The notes: generated from the letters alone by a model not told the origin. A stretch of 64,000 nt of DNA from Microstegium vimineum (GCA_022036555.1 CM039123.1:10231217-10295216), one strand, 5' to 3'; counted from the stretch's first letter, positions 12,164 to 23,460 are shown. Translations and numbers: made by a program.

Positions 12164-13441
12164 GGCCTCGGGTCGTCAACTCCATTTCGTTCCACGGCCT
12201 CGAAGGGATAAAGGCTGGCCCGTCCGGGGGTTCGACAGCCTCCCTCGAGAGCTCCGGCACAGGTATGTCCCCAAGTTCAATACAACAACCACCTGCTTTT
12301 CCCCTCGGCGGTCCACAAGGCAGGACTCCTCCTCCTGAGGATAGCGTCGGATGACGAACCATCCGTCAAATCTTGAGGGAGCGAAGGCTGGCCCTTACAT
12401 AGGGTTTGACAGCCGCCCTCGAGTACCTGAGGTCAGGAAAGACCCATGGTTAACGGACTCCGGTCCACCCCCAAATCTTGAGGGAGCAAAGGCTCGCTCC
12501 ACGAATGGAGTTCGACAGCCGCCCTCGAGTACGCGAGTCAGGGATGTCCCGGGGAGACCAGGCGCGTGCCCCTAGCTCGAGAACGAACTCTCGAGGCTCC
12601 CTGGGACATATCCGAGGCATACCTAGGAACACCTAAGGATCCCTACGCTGGGAGGCATCGAGCCACCAACTCCTATCGAATGGGGTTGGCACCTTGGTGA
12701 TCCACATGGTCGTGCTTAGTAAGCCGTACGGCTTGCTTAACAATGAGAATGCCTTCGGGCCACTAGTCGACCCCTATCGAATGGGGCACGAGTTCTCACT
12801 TGGATTTTTACCCGTACTGGGCACCATTTCTAATGGACTCATGCCCGAGAACAGCTCACCGAGGACTTCGGGCTCGTCCTAACGAGGATAGCACGATGCT
12901 CTTCACCCCACAATCCGAACGCAAGGATCCGTGGGAAGGACGCTATGAGGTAGTGAAGGCCTAGCCATTCAAGGGCTCGAGGGCCCGACTACGCACGGCA
13001 CCCCTCGACGAAAGAGGGTCGAAAAACTCGTAACCTGGCAGACAGAGTCCACCTCTCGGGTGGGGCACTCTGACTCCAGTGGTGCTCGAGGGAGCGAAGG
13101 CTGGCCCTCGGTAGGGTTCGACAGCCGCCCTCGAACACTTCTCTTTTCAGGGAAAGGAATGGGATCGACCCCTCGATAGGGCGCCACGTCTCCAGGTATC
13201 CTTAAAAAACCCCTCGATACAACCTATTATAGCCCCCAGAGGAGTTCTAAATCACTCCTCTGGGGCCTCAGGGGCTATCCCCGCGGGGTGCGCTCGCGCG
13301 CACCCCACGGAGAATCGAATCTCTCACTAACCCTGCAGGCCAAGGACAAAACCTCCGGGAAATCCTTACTCCCTCCGAGAAAACGTCTATAACAGCCCCC
13401 AGAGGAGTCCTAAATCACTCCTCTGGGGCCTCGGGGGCTAC
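12164..13441 (+). repeat. Left copy of the element's 3' internal region
   Basis: A near-identical copy of 22484-23759 with only scattered substitutions and one or two single-base indels by eye. It contains units of a repeated motif (gagggagcgaaggctggccc ... ttcgacagccgccctcgag) and two stem-loop sequences before the LTR. Confidence 0.85.
13234..13428. repeat. Duplicated 12-bp stem-loops next to the LTR (left copy)
   Basis: CCCCAGAGGAGT and ACTCCTCTGGGG form perfect 12-bp stems at 13234-13265 and 13397-13428, each with an 8-base loop (tctaaatc or cctaaatc). The right-hand array copy has them at 23553-23584 and 23715-23746. The second hairpin ends 13 bases before the LTR, in the place of the usual polypurine tract. 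Confidence 0.7.
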
Positions 13442-14734
13442 TGTCGGGTACGAAGGTAAGGGATACCCTAAACCCTTCGATAAATTAACGCTAAACATAG
13501 CAACTATTTTTAAGGCAGGGACCAGCCCACTGCTCAGTAAGGCATGACCCATCACTCGAGGGCCTCTCTGCGTCAGCTGTGGCGACAAGCCGCGGGCCGG
13601 CCCACCTCGACGCCGAATGACGGACCGAGGGGGCGAGCGAACGACCCCCCGGCTCCTACCTCGACGATAAATGACGGACCGAGGGGGCGAGCGAACGACC
13701 CCCCGGCTCATACCTCGACAATAAATGACGGACCGAGGGGTCGGACGAACAACCCCCCCGGCTCCTACATCGACGAACGAAGGACGGACGAGGGTCGAAC
13801 GAACGACCCCCCGACCTCTACCTCGACCTCTCCGACCCCGTCGGTGCTCCGACCTCTAACTCGACCAGGGGTCGAACGGACGACCCCTGGACGAGAGGCT
13901 CGATTAACCCAACTGCTCCCGGCATGGGTTAAAGTGAAATCACCTAACGACATGGGCGCCCGCGTCCGCTGTCAAATCCGCCAACTCCCCGTCAAGTCCC
14001 CGATTCCTGTCAAATGTGCCGCCACTGTCACCACTACGCGAGTACGGACTCCAACAGTACCCCTCGGAAAGTGAACAGTGCGACCCTCGATGACGACTTC
14101 GGGAATGCGACAGAGCCACGCAGGGCTCGACCCCTCCCTCGACCGGGGGGCTCGACCCCTCTCTCCGACAACTCCAGTATGGGGGCCGTCCCATCCGCCC
14201 CGTCCCGCTTCAGCCGTGGGATTCGTGCCCGCCTGCGGACGCTGTGCTGCGGCGACTTCTACTGGCGCCACGACCGGGGACGCCAGAAGGACGGGAAGGT
14301 CATGCCGCCACAGTGCTCAACATCTCTCCGCCAACACTGTGCCTCGGACGCGCTACCCATACTGCCACAGTTAGGACCCTGTACCCTCGGACCTCCCCTT
14401 GGTCTATAAAAGGGGATGCCGAGGTAGAATAAAGGGGATTCGGACGACTGAATCACTCATCAAACTTCAGCTCTGACCTCCACACTCTACACACCCCGCC
14501 ACTCGATCGACCCCTCGGGTGGCAAACCCCGTGTAACACAGCTTGTACCCCCCTGTACGAGCACGCTTTGGGTGCGAGATAATACAAGTCATCCCCCCCC
14601 GGCTGGACGTAGGGCCTTCTTTGCCCGAACCAGGATAAACCTTGTGTCCATCTTGCATCACGTCTGAGAGAGGGAGCACGCGATATACAAATTTACTCGT
14701 TGGTGGTCTTGACCCCCGGGTCATAACACAGACA
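13442..14734 (+). repeat. Tat/Retand LTR, left copy (1293 bp)
   Basis: It begins TGTCGGGTACGAAGG and ends GGTCATAACACAGACA, followed immediately by the primer-binding site. Its TATA box (tataaaag) lies at 14405-14412. A tandem repeat of about 54 bp (starting gacggaccgaggg) occurs at 13619, 13673 and 13727. Confidence 0.85.
14405..14412 (+). promoter_or_regulatory. TATA box of the left Tat/Retand LTR
   Basis: TATAAAAG lies in the 3' third of the LTR, the expected position for the element's RNA polymerase II promoter. The right LTR has the same box at 24741-24748. Confidence 0.6.
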
Positions 14735-14735
14735 G

Positions 14736-14754
14736 TTGGCGCGCCAGGTAGGGG
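14736..14754 (+). other. Primer-binding site
   Basis: ttggcgcgccaggtagggg lies two bases after the LTR end. The position and the TGGCGC start are those of a tRNA-primed minus-strand start site. I do not assign the tRNA. Confidence 0.6.
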
Positions 14755-14791
14755 GAATTGCGTGTCGATCAACTCCGAACTACTCTCTGAG

Positions 14792-15470
14792 ATGGATCCC
14801 ACCATCCCACCGTTTCCATTCACCGTTGTCGTCTGGTTCGGTAGTCTAGGGTTCGTATCCACGGACCAGGGCGACTTCATAGTCTTTCCCTCCGCTCGTG
14901 GCCTAGACACCAGCAGCACCGGTACGCCGGGGCCAGAAAGGGTCAGGCGACGGCCCCTCCGCTTGCGCCTCTGGCCTGCGATCAGGAGGAGGCGTGAGCG
15001 GCTCCGACGCGCTCGTCGTCGTGCAGATTCTGAGGTGTCGGATGCCGTTTCCCCGGCCCCGGCTGGTGATACAGTCCCTTCTTCCAGGGGTCCGTTTGAC
15101 CCATGCTCGTGGGCCAAGGGCGGGCACCCCTCTGAGTGGGACTTTGGCTCCGCCGCGCCGTCGTCCCCGGGGGTCCCCGTGGCCTCTCCGACACACTCGA
15201 CCCCGTCACCATGCGACCCATTCCCGTACGGGCTCCACGACAGCGCCGGACTCTGTTCTGCTCTCGCGGGACTGCAGATACAGACACGTAGCGGGTCTCC
15301 AGGGACTCCGCCGCGTGCGACGGTCAACCCCGTCACCACTTCTCCATCGGGTGAGCCAAGACTACCCCGCACATGGGGCACGTTACGGCGGCGCCTGGAG
15401 GAGGAGGAAAGGGGACCCTTCCCCCCTTCTACCACGTCGACCCCGACTCGGACTCCTACGATGAGGGTTA
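14792..15470 (+). pseudogene. Truncated gag-region ORF of the Tat/Retand element
   Basis: An open frame from ATG 14792 (MDPTIPPFPF) encodes an Arg- and Pro-rich leader (ERVRRRPLRL, RRRERLRRARRR) but no capsid core and no zinc knuckle. At about 15470 it runs directly into the end of an RNase H domain, which marks a large internal deletion of the rest of gag, protease, RT and the first RNase H. Confidence 0.6.
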
Positions 15471-15731
15471 CGGCAGTTGGTGATCAACCAAGTGATGAAA
15501 GACTCGAGCTGCCACGACCCTAAGATGGAAGCCTACTGCAAGGAGGTCCGAAGGCTCGAGGACAAGTTCTACGGCCTCGAGCTCAACCACGTGGCCCGTC
15601 GGTACAACGAAGCTGCCGACGAGCTGGCCAAAATCGCGTCTACTCGAGGCACGGTCCCTCGCGACATCTTCTCGAGGGATCTGCACACGCCGTCCGTCGA
15701 CCTGGACTCGGGGGCTCCCGCCCTCGAGTAA
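15471..15731 (+). pseudogene. C-terminal RNase H-like segment
   Basis: Starts LVINQVMKDSS and contains YGLELNHVARRYNEAADELA. This matches the end of the additional RNase H-like domain found upstream of integrase in Tat-lineage elements. A TAA ends the frame at 15731, and the integrase ORF resumes in another frame. Confidence 0.65.
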
Positions 15732-15781
15732 GGGGTCGACCCACCCCCTCGACCGATCCCCCCTCGAGCGGGGGAGAGGTC

Positions 15782-17068
15782 ATGGAGATCGACGGGGCCG
15801 TCGCAGCGCCAACCCCTCCGACGGATTGGCGCGCGCCTTACCTCGAGTACCTGACGCGAGGCGAACTCCCGAAAGACCGCACGAAAGCCCGTCATGTAGC
15901 TCGACGTGCCAAAACCTACGTCCTGTACGGGGATGGCCGCGAACTATATCGACGAAGCCCGTCGGGTGTACTTCAACGCTGCCTCACCCTCGAAGAGGGG
16001 AGGGCATTGCTGAAGGATCTACACTCGGGGGCTTGTGGCCACCACGCGGCGCCAAGAACGCTGGTAGGAAGTGCCTTTCGATAGGGCTTCTACTGGCCGA
16101 CGGCCATCAACGATGCCACCAAACTCGTTCGATCCTGCCAGGGATGCCAATTCTACGCCAGACAGACCCACCTACCCGCCCAAGCTCTTCAGATGATACC
16201 CATAACTTGGCCGTTCGCAGTATGGGGGGTCGACATGGTCGGCCCCCTGAAAAGAACCAAGGGTGGGCACACTCACCTTCTCGTGGCTATCGACAAGTTC
16301 TCGAAGTGGATCGAGGCTCGACCCATCGCCAACATCCAGTCTCGACAAGACGTCCTGTTCTTCACCGACATCATCCACCGCTTCGGGGTCCCCAACGTCA
16401 TCATCACCGACAACGGCACGCAGTTCACCGGCCAAAAGTTCCTGGACTTCTGTGACCATCACCACATCAGGGTGAATTGGTCCGCAGTTGCCCACCCTCG
16501 AACTAACGGTCAGGTCGAGCGTGCCAATGGTATGGTTTTGAAGGGCCTCAAGCCCAGGATCTTCGATCGGCTGAACAAGCATGGCAGGAGATGGGTCGAT
16601 GAGCTGCCCGATGTGCTATGGAGTCTCCGAACGACACCAAGTCGAGCCACGGGGTTCTCTCCGTTCTTCCTGGTCTATGGGTCCGAGGCCGTCCTCCCCA
16701 CTGACCTCGAGTACGGGTCCCCTCGACTGAAAGCCTACAGCGAGCAAGCCAACACGGTAGCCCGAGAGGACTCCCTCGACTAGCTCGAGGAAGCCCGAGA
16801 CATGGCACTCTTCAAGTCGGCACGGTACCAGCAGATGCTGCGGCGCTACCACGACAAAAATGTGCGCAAAAGGGACCTCAACGTCGGCAACCTCGTTCTG
16901 CGCCGTCGACAAAGCAACAAGGGGCGTCACAAGTTGACACCACCTTGGGAGGGACCCTTCATCGTGGCAAAGGTGCTGAAGCCCGGCACTTACAAACTGA
17001 AGAACAAGAAGGGCGAGATCTTCACCAACGCGTGGAACATCGAACAGCTACGTCGCTTCTATCCCTGA
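15782..17068 (+). pseudogene. Gypsy integrase with two in-frame TAG codons
   Basis: A single frame holds the HHCC zinc-binding region (HSGACGHH ... CQGCQ), the catalytic core (WGVDMVGPL, ITDNGTQFTG, HPRTNGQVERANG) and a C-terminal DNA-binding part (PPWEGPFIVAKVL). TAG at 16082-16084 replaces the residue before GFYWP, and TAG at 16781-16783 the residue before LEEARDMAL. Gln is the usual residue at both places in this lineage, so CAG to TAG is the simplest explanation. The product would integrate element cDNA in an intact copy; this one is dead. Confidence 0.8.
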
Positions 17069-17648
17069 GGCCCCAGGGCCTTGTACATTTTCGCATTTAT
17101 GTACAAATCCTCGAATGAATAAAATGTTCCCGAAACACATTTCACATTCGTTCGTAGCTCGAAGGTAGCCTCGACTTTGCCCCGACAAAGTAGAGCTCCC
17201 CTCGGGGGCTGACAGGAGGGCACCCCCCTCCTAAGCCCTCGAAAAACTCGAACGTTTTTTTGAAACCCGACTCTCCCTCTCGACCTTTGCCTCGAGTACG
17301 CTTCGTAACTAAATAAAGGCGCCTCGAACTCCTTAAGGGTCGAGGGTGTCGTCGAGCCAGGAACTCACCTACTCCCCAGGGCTACGGTATCCCCGCTCGC
17401 CACCCCCCTTCCAGGGATACGAGCGTGCGTCCAACACTTAGTTCACAGGCATCGACTCAGGCAAAGAAAGGCAGAAAGAGCTCGAAAAAACAAAAATAAC
17501 TATGTGCGTCTCGATCAAAATGCATTATACACAAAAAAGCCCTCGGGGGCTTGGCATTGTATCGGTACAAAGGCCTAACTATTACATGGACCTTCTTGTC
17601 CAGATATGGCTCGCAGGCCCGAGACTACTCGTCGACACCTTCCGAGGG
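17069..17648. other. Spacer between the convergent integrase and antisense gene
   Basis: Non-coding, GC-rich internal sequence of the retrotransposon. The two genes converge here. It probably holds 3' processing signals for both strands, but none could be assigned with confidence. Confidence 0.4.
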
Positions 17649-20600
17649 CTACTCGGCACCCTCTTCGTCCACCGAGGGGATCACCTCGGGCTCGAAGAGC
17701 TTCGCCAACTGGCCTCCAGGCACCTCTGCGTGATCCATCAACTCCTGGCACTTCGCATCGTTCTCCTCCTCGGTCAGCCTCGGGTCGGTGGCGAACCCGT
17801 CGACAACGAGGTTGAGGTCTACGTCGTAGAGCGAGTTGATGACCACGAGGGCCTGCTTCACGCCCACATGCAGGGCGACACGGACGTTCTCCGTCACCCC
17901 CCACGTCATGGAGTAGAAGCGGCGCAACAGGGAGTCCCCTCGAGCATCCCCCTCGACCTCCGGCTCCGGCTTGACCGAGAGGTCGTTGCAGAAAGTGTTG
18001 ATGGCGTCCGCGAGCTTCGCGTTGAGGTTCGCCTCAGTCCCGAGGAGGCCCTAGAGGCTGTTCAGGTCCTCGTGGGCGCGGGCCTTATCCTCTGCGAGCT
18101 CTGCCAAAACAAGCACGCAACACGGTCAAAACCAAAAGAGCAGAAGAAGGGTCGAGACAGGACAAATTCTGCAACACTCTCGAAACACCCACCTTGGGCA
18201 TGCGCGTCCAGGGTGGCATAGGCCTGATCGGTCTCCTTGAGCTAGCGGCGGACGTCGACAAGGTCAGAGGCCTGACCCCTGACCTTGGCCTCGAGGCCCT
18301 CGATGGTTTTTCCCGCGTCATCGAGGGCCCTCTTCTGGTTCATCTCCACCACGCCCAGGGAGGTCGTGCGGGTCCGGGCCTTCTCCTCCGAGGCGGCCAG
18401 CGCGTCGCGCTCGCGGGAGACGGTGTCGAGGTCTCCCCGGAGCCCTCGGATACTCTCGCTCGCCCGGGCCAGCTCCTCCTTCAGCCGGGCGGCCTCCTCC
18501 TCGGCCTTGCGCTTGGCCTCGAGGGCAGCGTCCCGCTCCTGCCTGACGGTGACGGAGGACTGAAGGGCGAGGCCGAGCTTCGTCTGCGCCGTCTGCAAGG
18601 TCGCCCAGGCTTCCTTCTGAATGGCCTCGTAGCCGGCCCTCGCGTGGGCGACCTTGGATTCGGCATCCACCCGGATGGCTGCCGCCTCAGCCCTCGTGCG
18701 GGCGGCCCCATCCTCCGCCCTATCCAGCGAGGCGCGAAGGGTCGAGAGTTGTCCCTGTACCCGGAGAATGTACTAGGACTTCTCGTAAGACCTCACCCGC
18801 AGCACCTGACGACGATAAAAGGGAAAACCGTCAGCAAGCAGTGATTGGATATTCCCAGTAAAATCTAAGGGAGAACGAAACCCACCTCCATCCCCTGGCG
18901 TATATCCTCGGCGGCAACCTCCGCGGCGAGGCACACCGAGTGCTCGAACCAGGCCCGATACTCCTCGACGTGCTCCCACCGTCGGAGCTCGGCCTGGTCG
19001 TCAAGCGTGAGGAACAGCCGCTCGAGGTCTTGAGGGTCCGCCAGTTCGAGAACCTCCTGGCCCCAGGCCACGCTGCGGGCGGCGATCCTCTCTTCGACCG
19101 ACAGCGTGACGCCCTAGCGCACGGCGGCGGGACCCCCCCCCCCGCCGCCGCTCGACCTCCTCTCGCCAAGCGAGGAGGGGGGAGAACTCCTCCGGGCCAC
19201 CCCGCGAGGACGTCGACGGCCCCTCCGAGCCGTCGCCACCCGGCGAAGGAAACCCCGGCCAGTAGAACGGCCCTGCGCGGTGAAAGACTCGAAGAAATTA
19301 GTACCCCGCAATGCAAACCCACTGCGTCTCGAGTAGGTCGAAGCATGGCTTACCTCGAGATGACGGCCCCCAGCCTCGAGGGGAGGCCGACCCACCCCCG
19401 GCTCCGCCCGAGGGACCGCGACGGTGGTCGTCTCCGCCGAGCCCACCAGCAAAACCACCATCTCGTCCACCTCGGCGGGGGTGGGCTCCATCAACATCCC
19501 GCCCTGCGCCGGCGCGGGTGTTGCGTCGGGCCGCTCGACCCGACCTTCCTCCTCGAGCCCCGGCGTCGACGAAGGGCCCTCGGGTGCGTCGCCAGTCGTG
19601 CCCTCACGCTCGAGCCGGAGTCGAGCTTCCAGCGCAGCTAGGCCCTCGGGCCAACGCCCCGGCGTTGGGTGAGCCAGAGCCTCCCCCTCGTTCACGGGGG
19701 CCTGGGGCCCGACCACCTCCACCACCTCGGCCGCAACCACCGTCGACAAAGGCCCTGCACCCCCAGGGGCGCCGGGTGCGGCTCCTTCCGACGGCCGCGC
19801 AGGCGTCGCGACTGTCGCTTCTGTGACGCCCACCTCCTCGGTCGCGACCGCCGTCGGCGGAAGCCCCGCGCCCCCCGGGGCGCCAGGTGCGACTTCTTCC
19901 GACGGCCGCGCGGGTGCCACGACCGTCGCTTCGGCGGCCACCGCCGGCGGGCTCGCCTCCTCTGCCATCTGAGTAGACGCCGAGCCCCCCTGCGCCTTCC
20001 CCCGCTCCATCGCCTCCCAGGCCATGGCTGCCCATGCCGCCTCCGGGGTGAGCGTCGAAGGGGGCGGAGCGGCAGGACCGACCTCGGCGGCTGCTTGGAC
20101 CGCAGCCCCCGCCTTCAGCTTTTTGGCAGGGGCGAAGGGCACGGCTCCCTGCGGGCGCTTCGACCTAAAAAAGAAACTCGTGTGCAACGATAAGCACGGG
20201 TCATTATCGACAAAAAGAAAAATACAGACAACGTCCCTGAAAGCGACTTACCCCCTCGGAGCCCGGCGCTTCGGCCCGGCGACCGTCGAGCTGGTCGAAC
20301 CCTTGAGCACCACCGCCCGGGGGGCGGGGGTCGAGGCGGCTCTCGGCACCGCCTCCTGGGCAGGGGCCGGCGGCGCCACCGTCGTCCCCTTGCTGGTCTC
20401 CACCTGCACCGACGGGCCCGGCGCCCGTGCGCTCGACGCGGTAGGCGTCGGGGGCTCGCTCGATCGACCCCCCGACGGGGATCGCGACGCCCACGCGCGC
20501 GTCTGCCGCGGCACTTCTTCCTGCAAAGCCACGGGGCGCTCCCCCCGTGGCCCAGCTTTGACGGTAAGGGCCGACTTCGAGGTCGACCCCTCCCCTCCAC

Positions 20601-21895
20601 TGGTTACAACGGCCGCCTGTTCAGGCGCCGTCTCCTCCTCCATATCGCTCCAGTTCACCTCCTCCTCGTCCTCATCCTCCTCGTCCTCCTCTTCCGAGGG
20701 CGACAACTCCTCGTCAAGGCCTTCCCGCCTCTGACGGGCCCGGCGCTGCTCTCTCGACTCTCTCTCCCGGGCCCTCTTGGACGTGGCCTTCTTGGCTTTG
20801 TCCTTGTCGGTCTTCTGCTTCTCCGCATGGAGGTGCCTCGCCTGCTTCACGGCCCGGTCCTCCTTCACCAGCGGGGGCGAGGGTCGGAAGGACACATTCC
20901 CTTGCGGAACGCAAGGCAGTTAGAACACGGGCAAAGAGGACGGAAAGGGCGAGCGCGAGGACTCTAACAAGAGGAGAGGACCTTACCAGCTCAAAGAAGC
21001 CCTCGTCCGGCTTCATGGGGATCTTCGCGATGTTCTTAGCGGCGAACGACCCCGCGAAGAAGCGGCGGACGCGGCGGACCACCCTATCCGGGGCCAGTTC
21101 GTCTTCGGCGAAGCGCCAGCCCGAGAGATCGACCCCCGAACCCATCTCGTCGATGCGGAGGGGTCGAGCCATCAGTGGCACGACCCGACGCCGGTGGAAC
21201 GCTGACGCGGCGATCTCCGCCGTGAGCCCCTCCTCCTTCAAACGCCTGAGCGCGTCCAGCAAGCCGTCGAGGCGGTCCTGCTTGTTCGTCGGGACGCCAT
21301 ATCCCCAGCAGTCGGGCTGGGCGTCGAGTGTCCTCCCAGTGTACGCCGGGAGCAGATCATCGTCGTTCCTCAGGTAGAACCACCCGGAGTGCCATCCGGA
21401 GTGGCTCGAGGACAACTTCCCCGGGATCCAACACTTCGGCCGCTTGACGGAGATGCAGCAACACCCGGCCCTGACCATCCTGTGGGTACCCTTGCCGACC
21501 GATGCATGGAAGATGTCCGCCTTGAAGATGTGGAGCCACAGCTCCCAGTGGGGCTCGATCCCAAGGTAGCCTTCGCACACCGCGGCGAAGACCGCCGCCT
21601 GTCAGACGCCATTGGGGGTGAGTTGCTAGAGCTCCACGCCGTAATAGTGGAGAAGCGCGTGCAGAAAGCGGCTGGGTGGGGCGCCTAGTCCCGCCCGGTG
21701 GAAAATCTCGAACGACACCACATACCCCTCTGGCGGGTTGGGCTCGGCGTGGTCCGGCGGCGGAAGCAGCCACTCTGGCCTCTCCGCCGTGGTAGCAGGC
21801 CGGAGAAGGCCACTCTCCACCAACCCCGTCAGGTGCGAGGCGGTCACTAAGGAGGCGGGCCAGTCATCGGGGTCGACGAGGTTGAACTTGGCCAT
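17649..21895 (-). pseudogene. Antisense six-exon gene inside the Tat/Retand element (aORF, Transposase_28-like N-terminus)
   Basis: Minus-strand exons are A 21895-20987, B 20862-20252, C 20164-19354, D 19272-18886, E 18805-18193 and F 18100-17649. Donors are GTAAGG, GTAAGT, GTAAGC, GTGGGT and GTGGGT. All phases fit (303 codons; 203+2 nt; 1 nt+270; 129; 204+1 nt; 2 nt+150), about 1260 codons in total. Exon A (MAKFNLVDPDDW ... GYVVSFEIFHRAGLGAP ... HWELWLHIF) resembles the putative gypsy-type transposon (Transposase_28) domain annotated in grass proteins. B is charged, with Asp/Glu runs (SEEEDEEDEDEEEVNWSD). C is Ala/Pro-rich. D (SVAWGQEVLELADPQDL) and E (long heptad-like Ala/Glu/Arg stretch) suggest a coiled coil. 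F ends in an acidic tail. In-frame stops: 21626, 21602, 19114, 18773, 18242 and 18051. The acceptor of exon B is the least certain junction. Antisense extra ORFs are known in Tat-lineage elements; their function is not. Confidence 0.7.
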
Positions 21896-22088
21896 GGGGA
21901 CGGTGGTTTCCTCGGACTTAGGGGCGAACGGTACGTTCCCTATCCCTCTCTTTCTCTCTCTCGCGTGCGCAGAGCTCCGGCTCGCGAGATGCCTAAGGCA
22001 GTAGCGGGGAGAAGGAGGCAAGGAAGACGAAGGCAAGGAGGCGAGGAAGGCAAGTGTGCGGAAAGAACACCCGACTCCTCACCTTCGC

Positions 22089-22096
22089 TACTTATA
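22089..22096 (-). promoter_or_regulatory. TATA-like box for the antisense gene
   Basis: On the minus strand the sequence reads GCGTATAAGTAGCG. The TATAAGTA box is about 50 bases upstream of an in-frame ATG at 22036 and about 195 bases upstream of the preferred ATG at 21895, reasonable spacing for an independent antisense promoter inside the element. Confidence 0.45.
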
Positions 22097-22299
22097 CGCG
22101 GGAGGCCAACGGACGGATCCGGCAGACAGGCAAGAGAATCTCCGCATTTAATTTGCATGTACTCCCTTCCTCGTATTCCTCCAGGATAAGGTGTTTCGTC
22201 CCATCGTCAGGCTCCGCGCCGCACTCCGCCCTGCAACCGCCACTGTTGCGCCGAACAGACATCGCCTAAAAAGGCGCGCGGCCGGAAGCGTTATCTTCG

Positions 22300-23460
22300 A
22301 GGGTAAGGAATCTTGAGGCAGCGAGAGCTGGCCCTCGAAAGAGGGTTCGACAGCTACCCTCGAGTACCCGAGGCCAGAAATGACCTCGGGTTAGGACTTC
22401 GGTCCACCCCAAAATCTCGAGGGGACAAAGGCCGGCCCACGAACAGGCTCGATAGCCCCCCTCGAGTACCCGAGGCCTGACGAGGCCTCGGGTCGTCAAC
22501 TCCAGTTCGTTCCACGGCCTCGAAGGGATAAAGGCTGGCCCGTCCAGGGGTTCGACAGCCTCCCTCGAGAGCTCCGGCACAGGTATGTCCCCAAGTTCAA
22601 TACAACAACCACCTGCTTTTCCCCTCGGCGGTCCACAAGGCAGGACTCCTCCTCCTGAGGATAGCGTCAGATGACGAACCATCCGTCAAATCTTGAGGGA
22701 GCGAAGGCTGGCCCTTACATAGGGTTTGACAGCCGCCCTCGAGTACCTGAGGTCAGGAAGGACCCATGGTTAACGGACTCCGGTCCACCCCCAAATCTTG
22801 AGGGAGCGAAGGCTCGCTCCACGAATGGAGTTCGACAGCCGCCCTCGAGTACGCGAGTCAGGGATGTCTCGGGGAGACCAGGCGCGTGCCCCTAGCTCGA
22901 GAACGAACTCTCGAGGCTCCCTGGGACATATCCGAGGCATACCTAGGAACACCTAAGGATCCCTACGCTGGGAGGCATCGAGCCACCAAATCCTATCGAA
23001 TGGGGTTGGCACCTTGGTGATCCACATGGTCGTGCTTAGTAAGCCGTACGGCTTGCTTAACAATGAGAATGCCTTCGGGCCACTAGTCGACCCCTATCGA
23101 ATGGGGCACGAGTTCTCACTCGGATTTTTACCCGTACTGGGCACCATTTCTAATGGACTCATGCCCGAGAACAGCTCACCGAGGACTTCGGGCTCGTCCT
23201 AACGAGGATAGCATGATGCTCTTCACCCCACAATCCGAACGCAAGGATCCGTGGGAAGGACGCTATGAGGTAGTGAAGGCCTAGCCATTCAAGGGCTCGA
23301 GGGCCCGACTACGCACGGCACCCCTCGACGAAAGAGGGTCGAAAAACTCGTAACCTGGCAGACAGAGTCCACCTCTCGGGTGGGCACTCTGACTCCAGTG
23401 GTGCTCGAGGGAGCGAAGGCTGGCCCTCGGTAGGGTTCGACAGCCGCCCTCGAACACTTC
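22300..23460. repeat. Imperfect repeats in the 3' internal region
   Basis: About six units share a core like gagggagcgaaggctggccc followed by ggttcgacagccgccctcgag. They lie near 22310, 22415, 22505, 22690, 22795 and 23400. The ends (ctcgaggg, ccctcgag) are mutually complementary, so each unit could fold back. The last units are repeated in the left copy at 12175-13140. Confidence 0.6.

Noticed and set aside
13619..13790. Regularly spaced repeats checked as a CRISPR array
   Set aside because: Contiguous 54-bp tandem units without unique spacers, inside a retrotransposon LTR of a plant genome.
14467..15435. 322-codon minus-strand ORF opposite gag
   Set aside because: Shadow of the Arg-rich gag-region frame. 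It lies partly in the LTR and has no splice or domain support.
17502..18221. 239-codon plus-strand ORF
   Set aside because: Exact opposite-strand shadow of exons E-F of the antisense gene. It has no domain of its own, whereas the minus strand has matching splice phases.
18940..20734. Several long plus-strand ORFs in the Retand element
   Set aside because: Shadows of the Ala/Pro- and Glu-rich antisense exons. GC-rich DNA keeps the opposite frames open.
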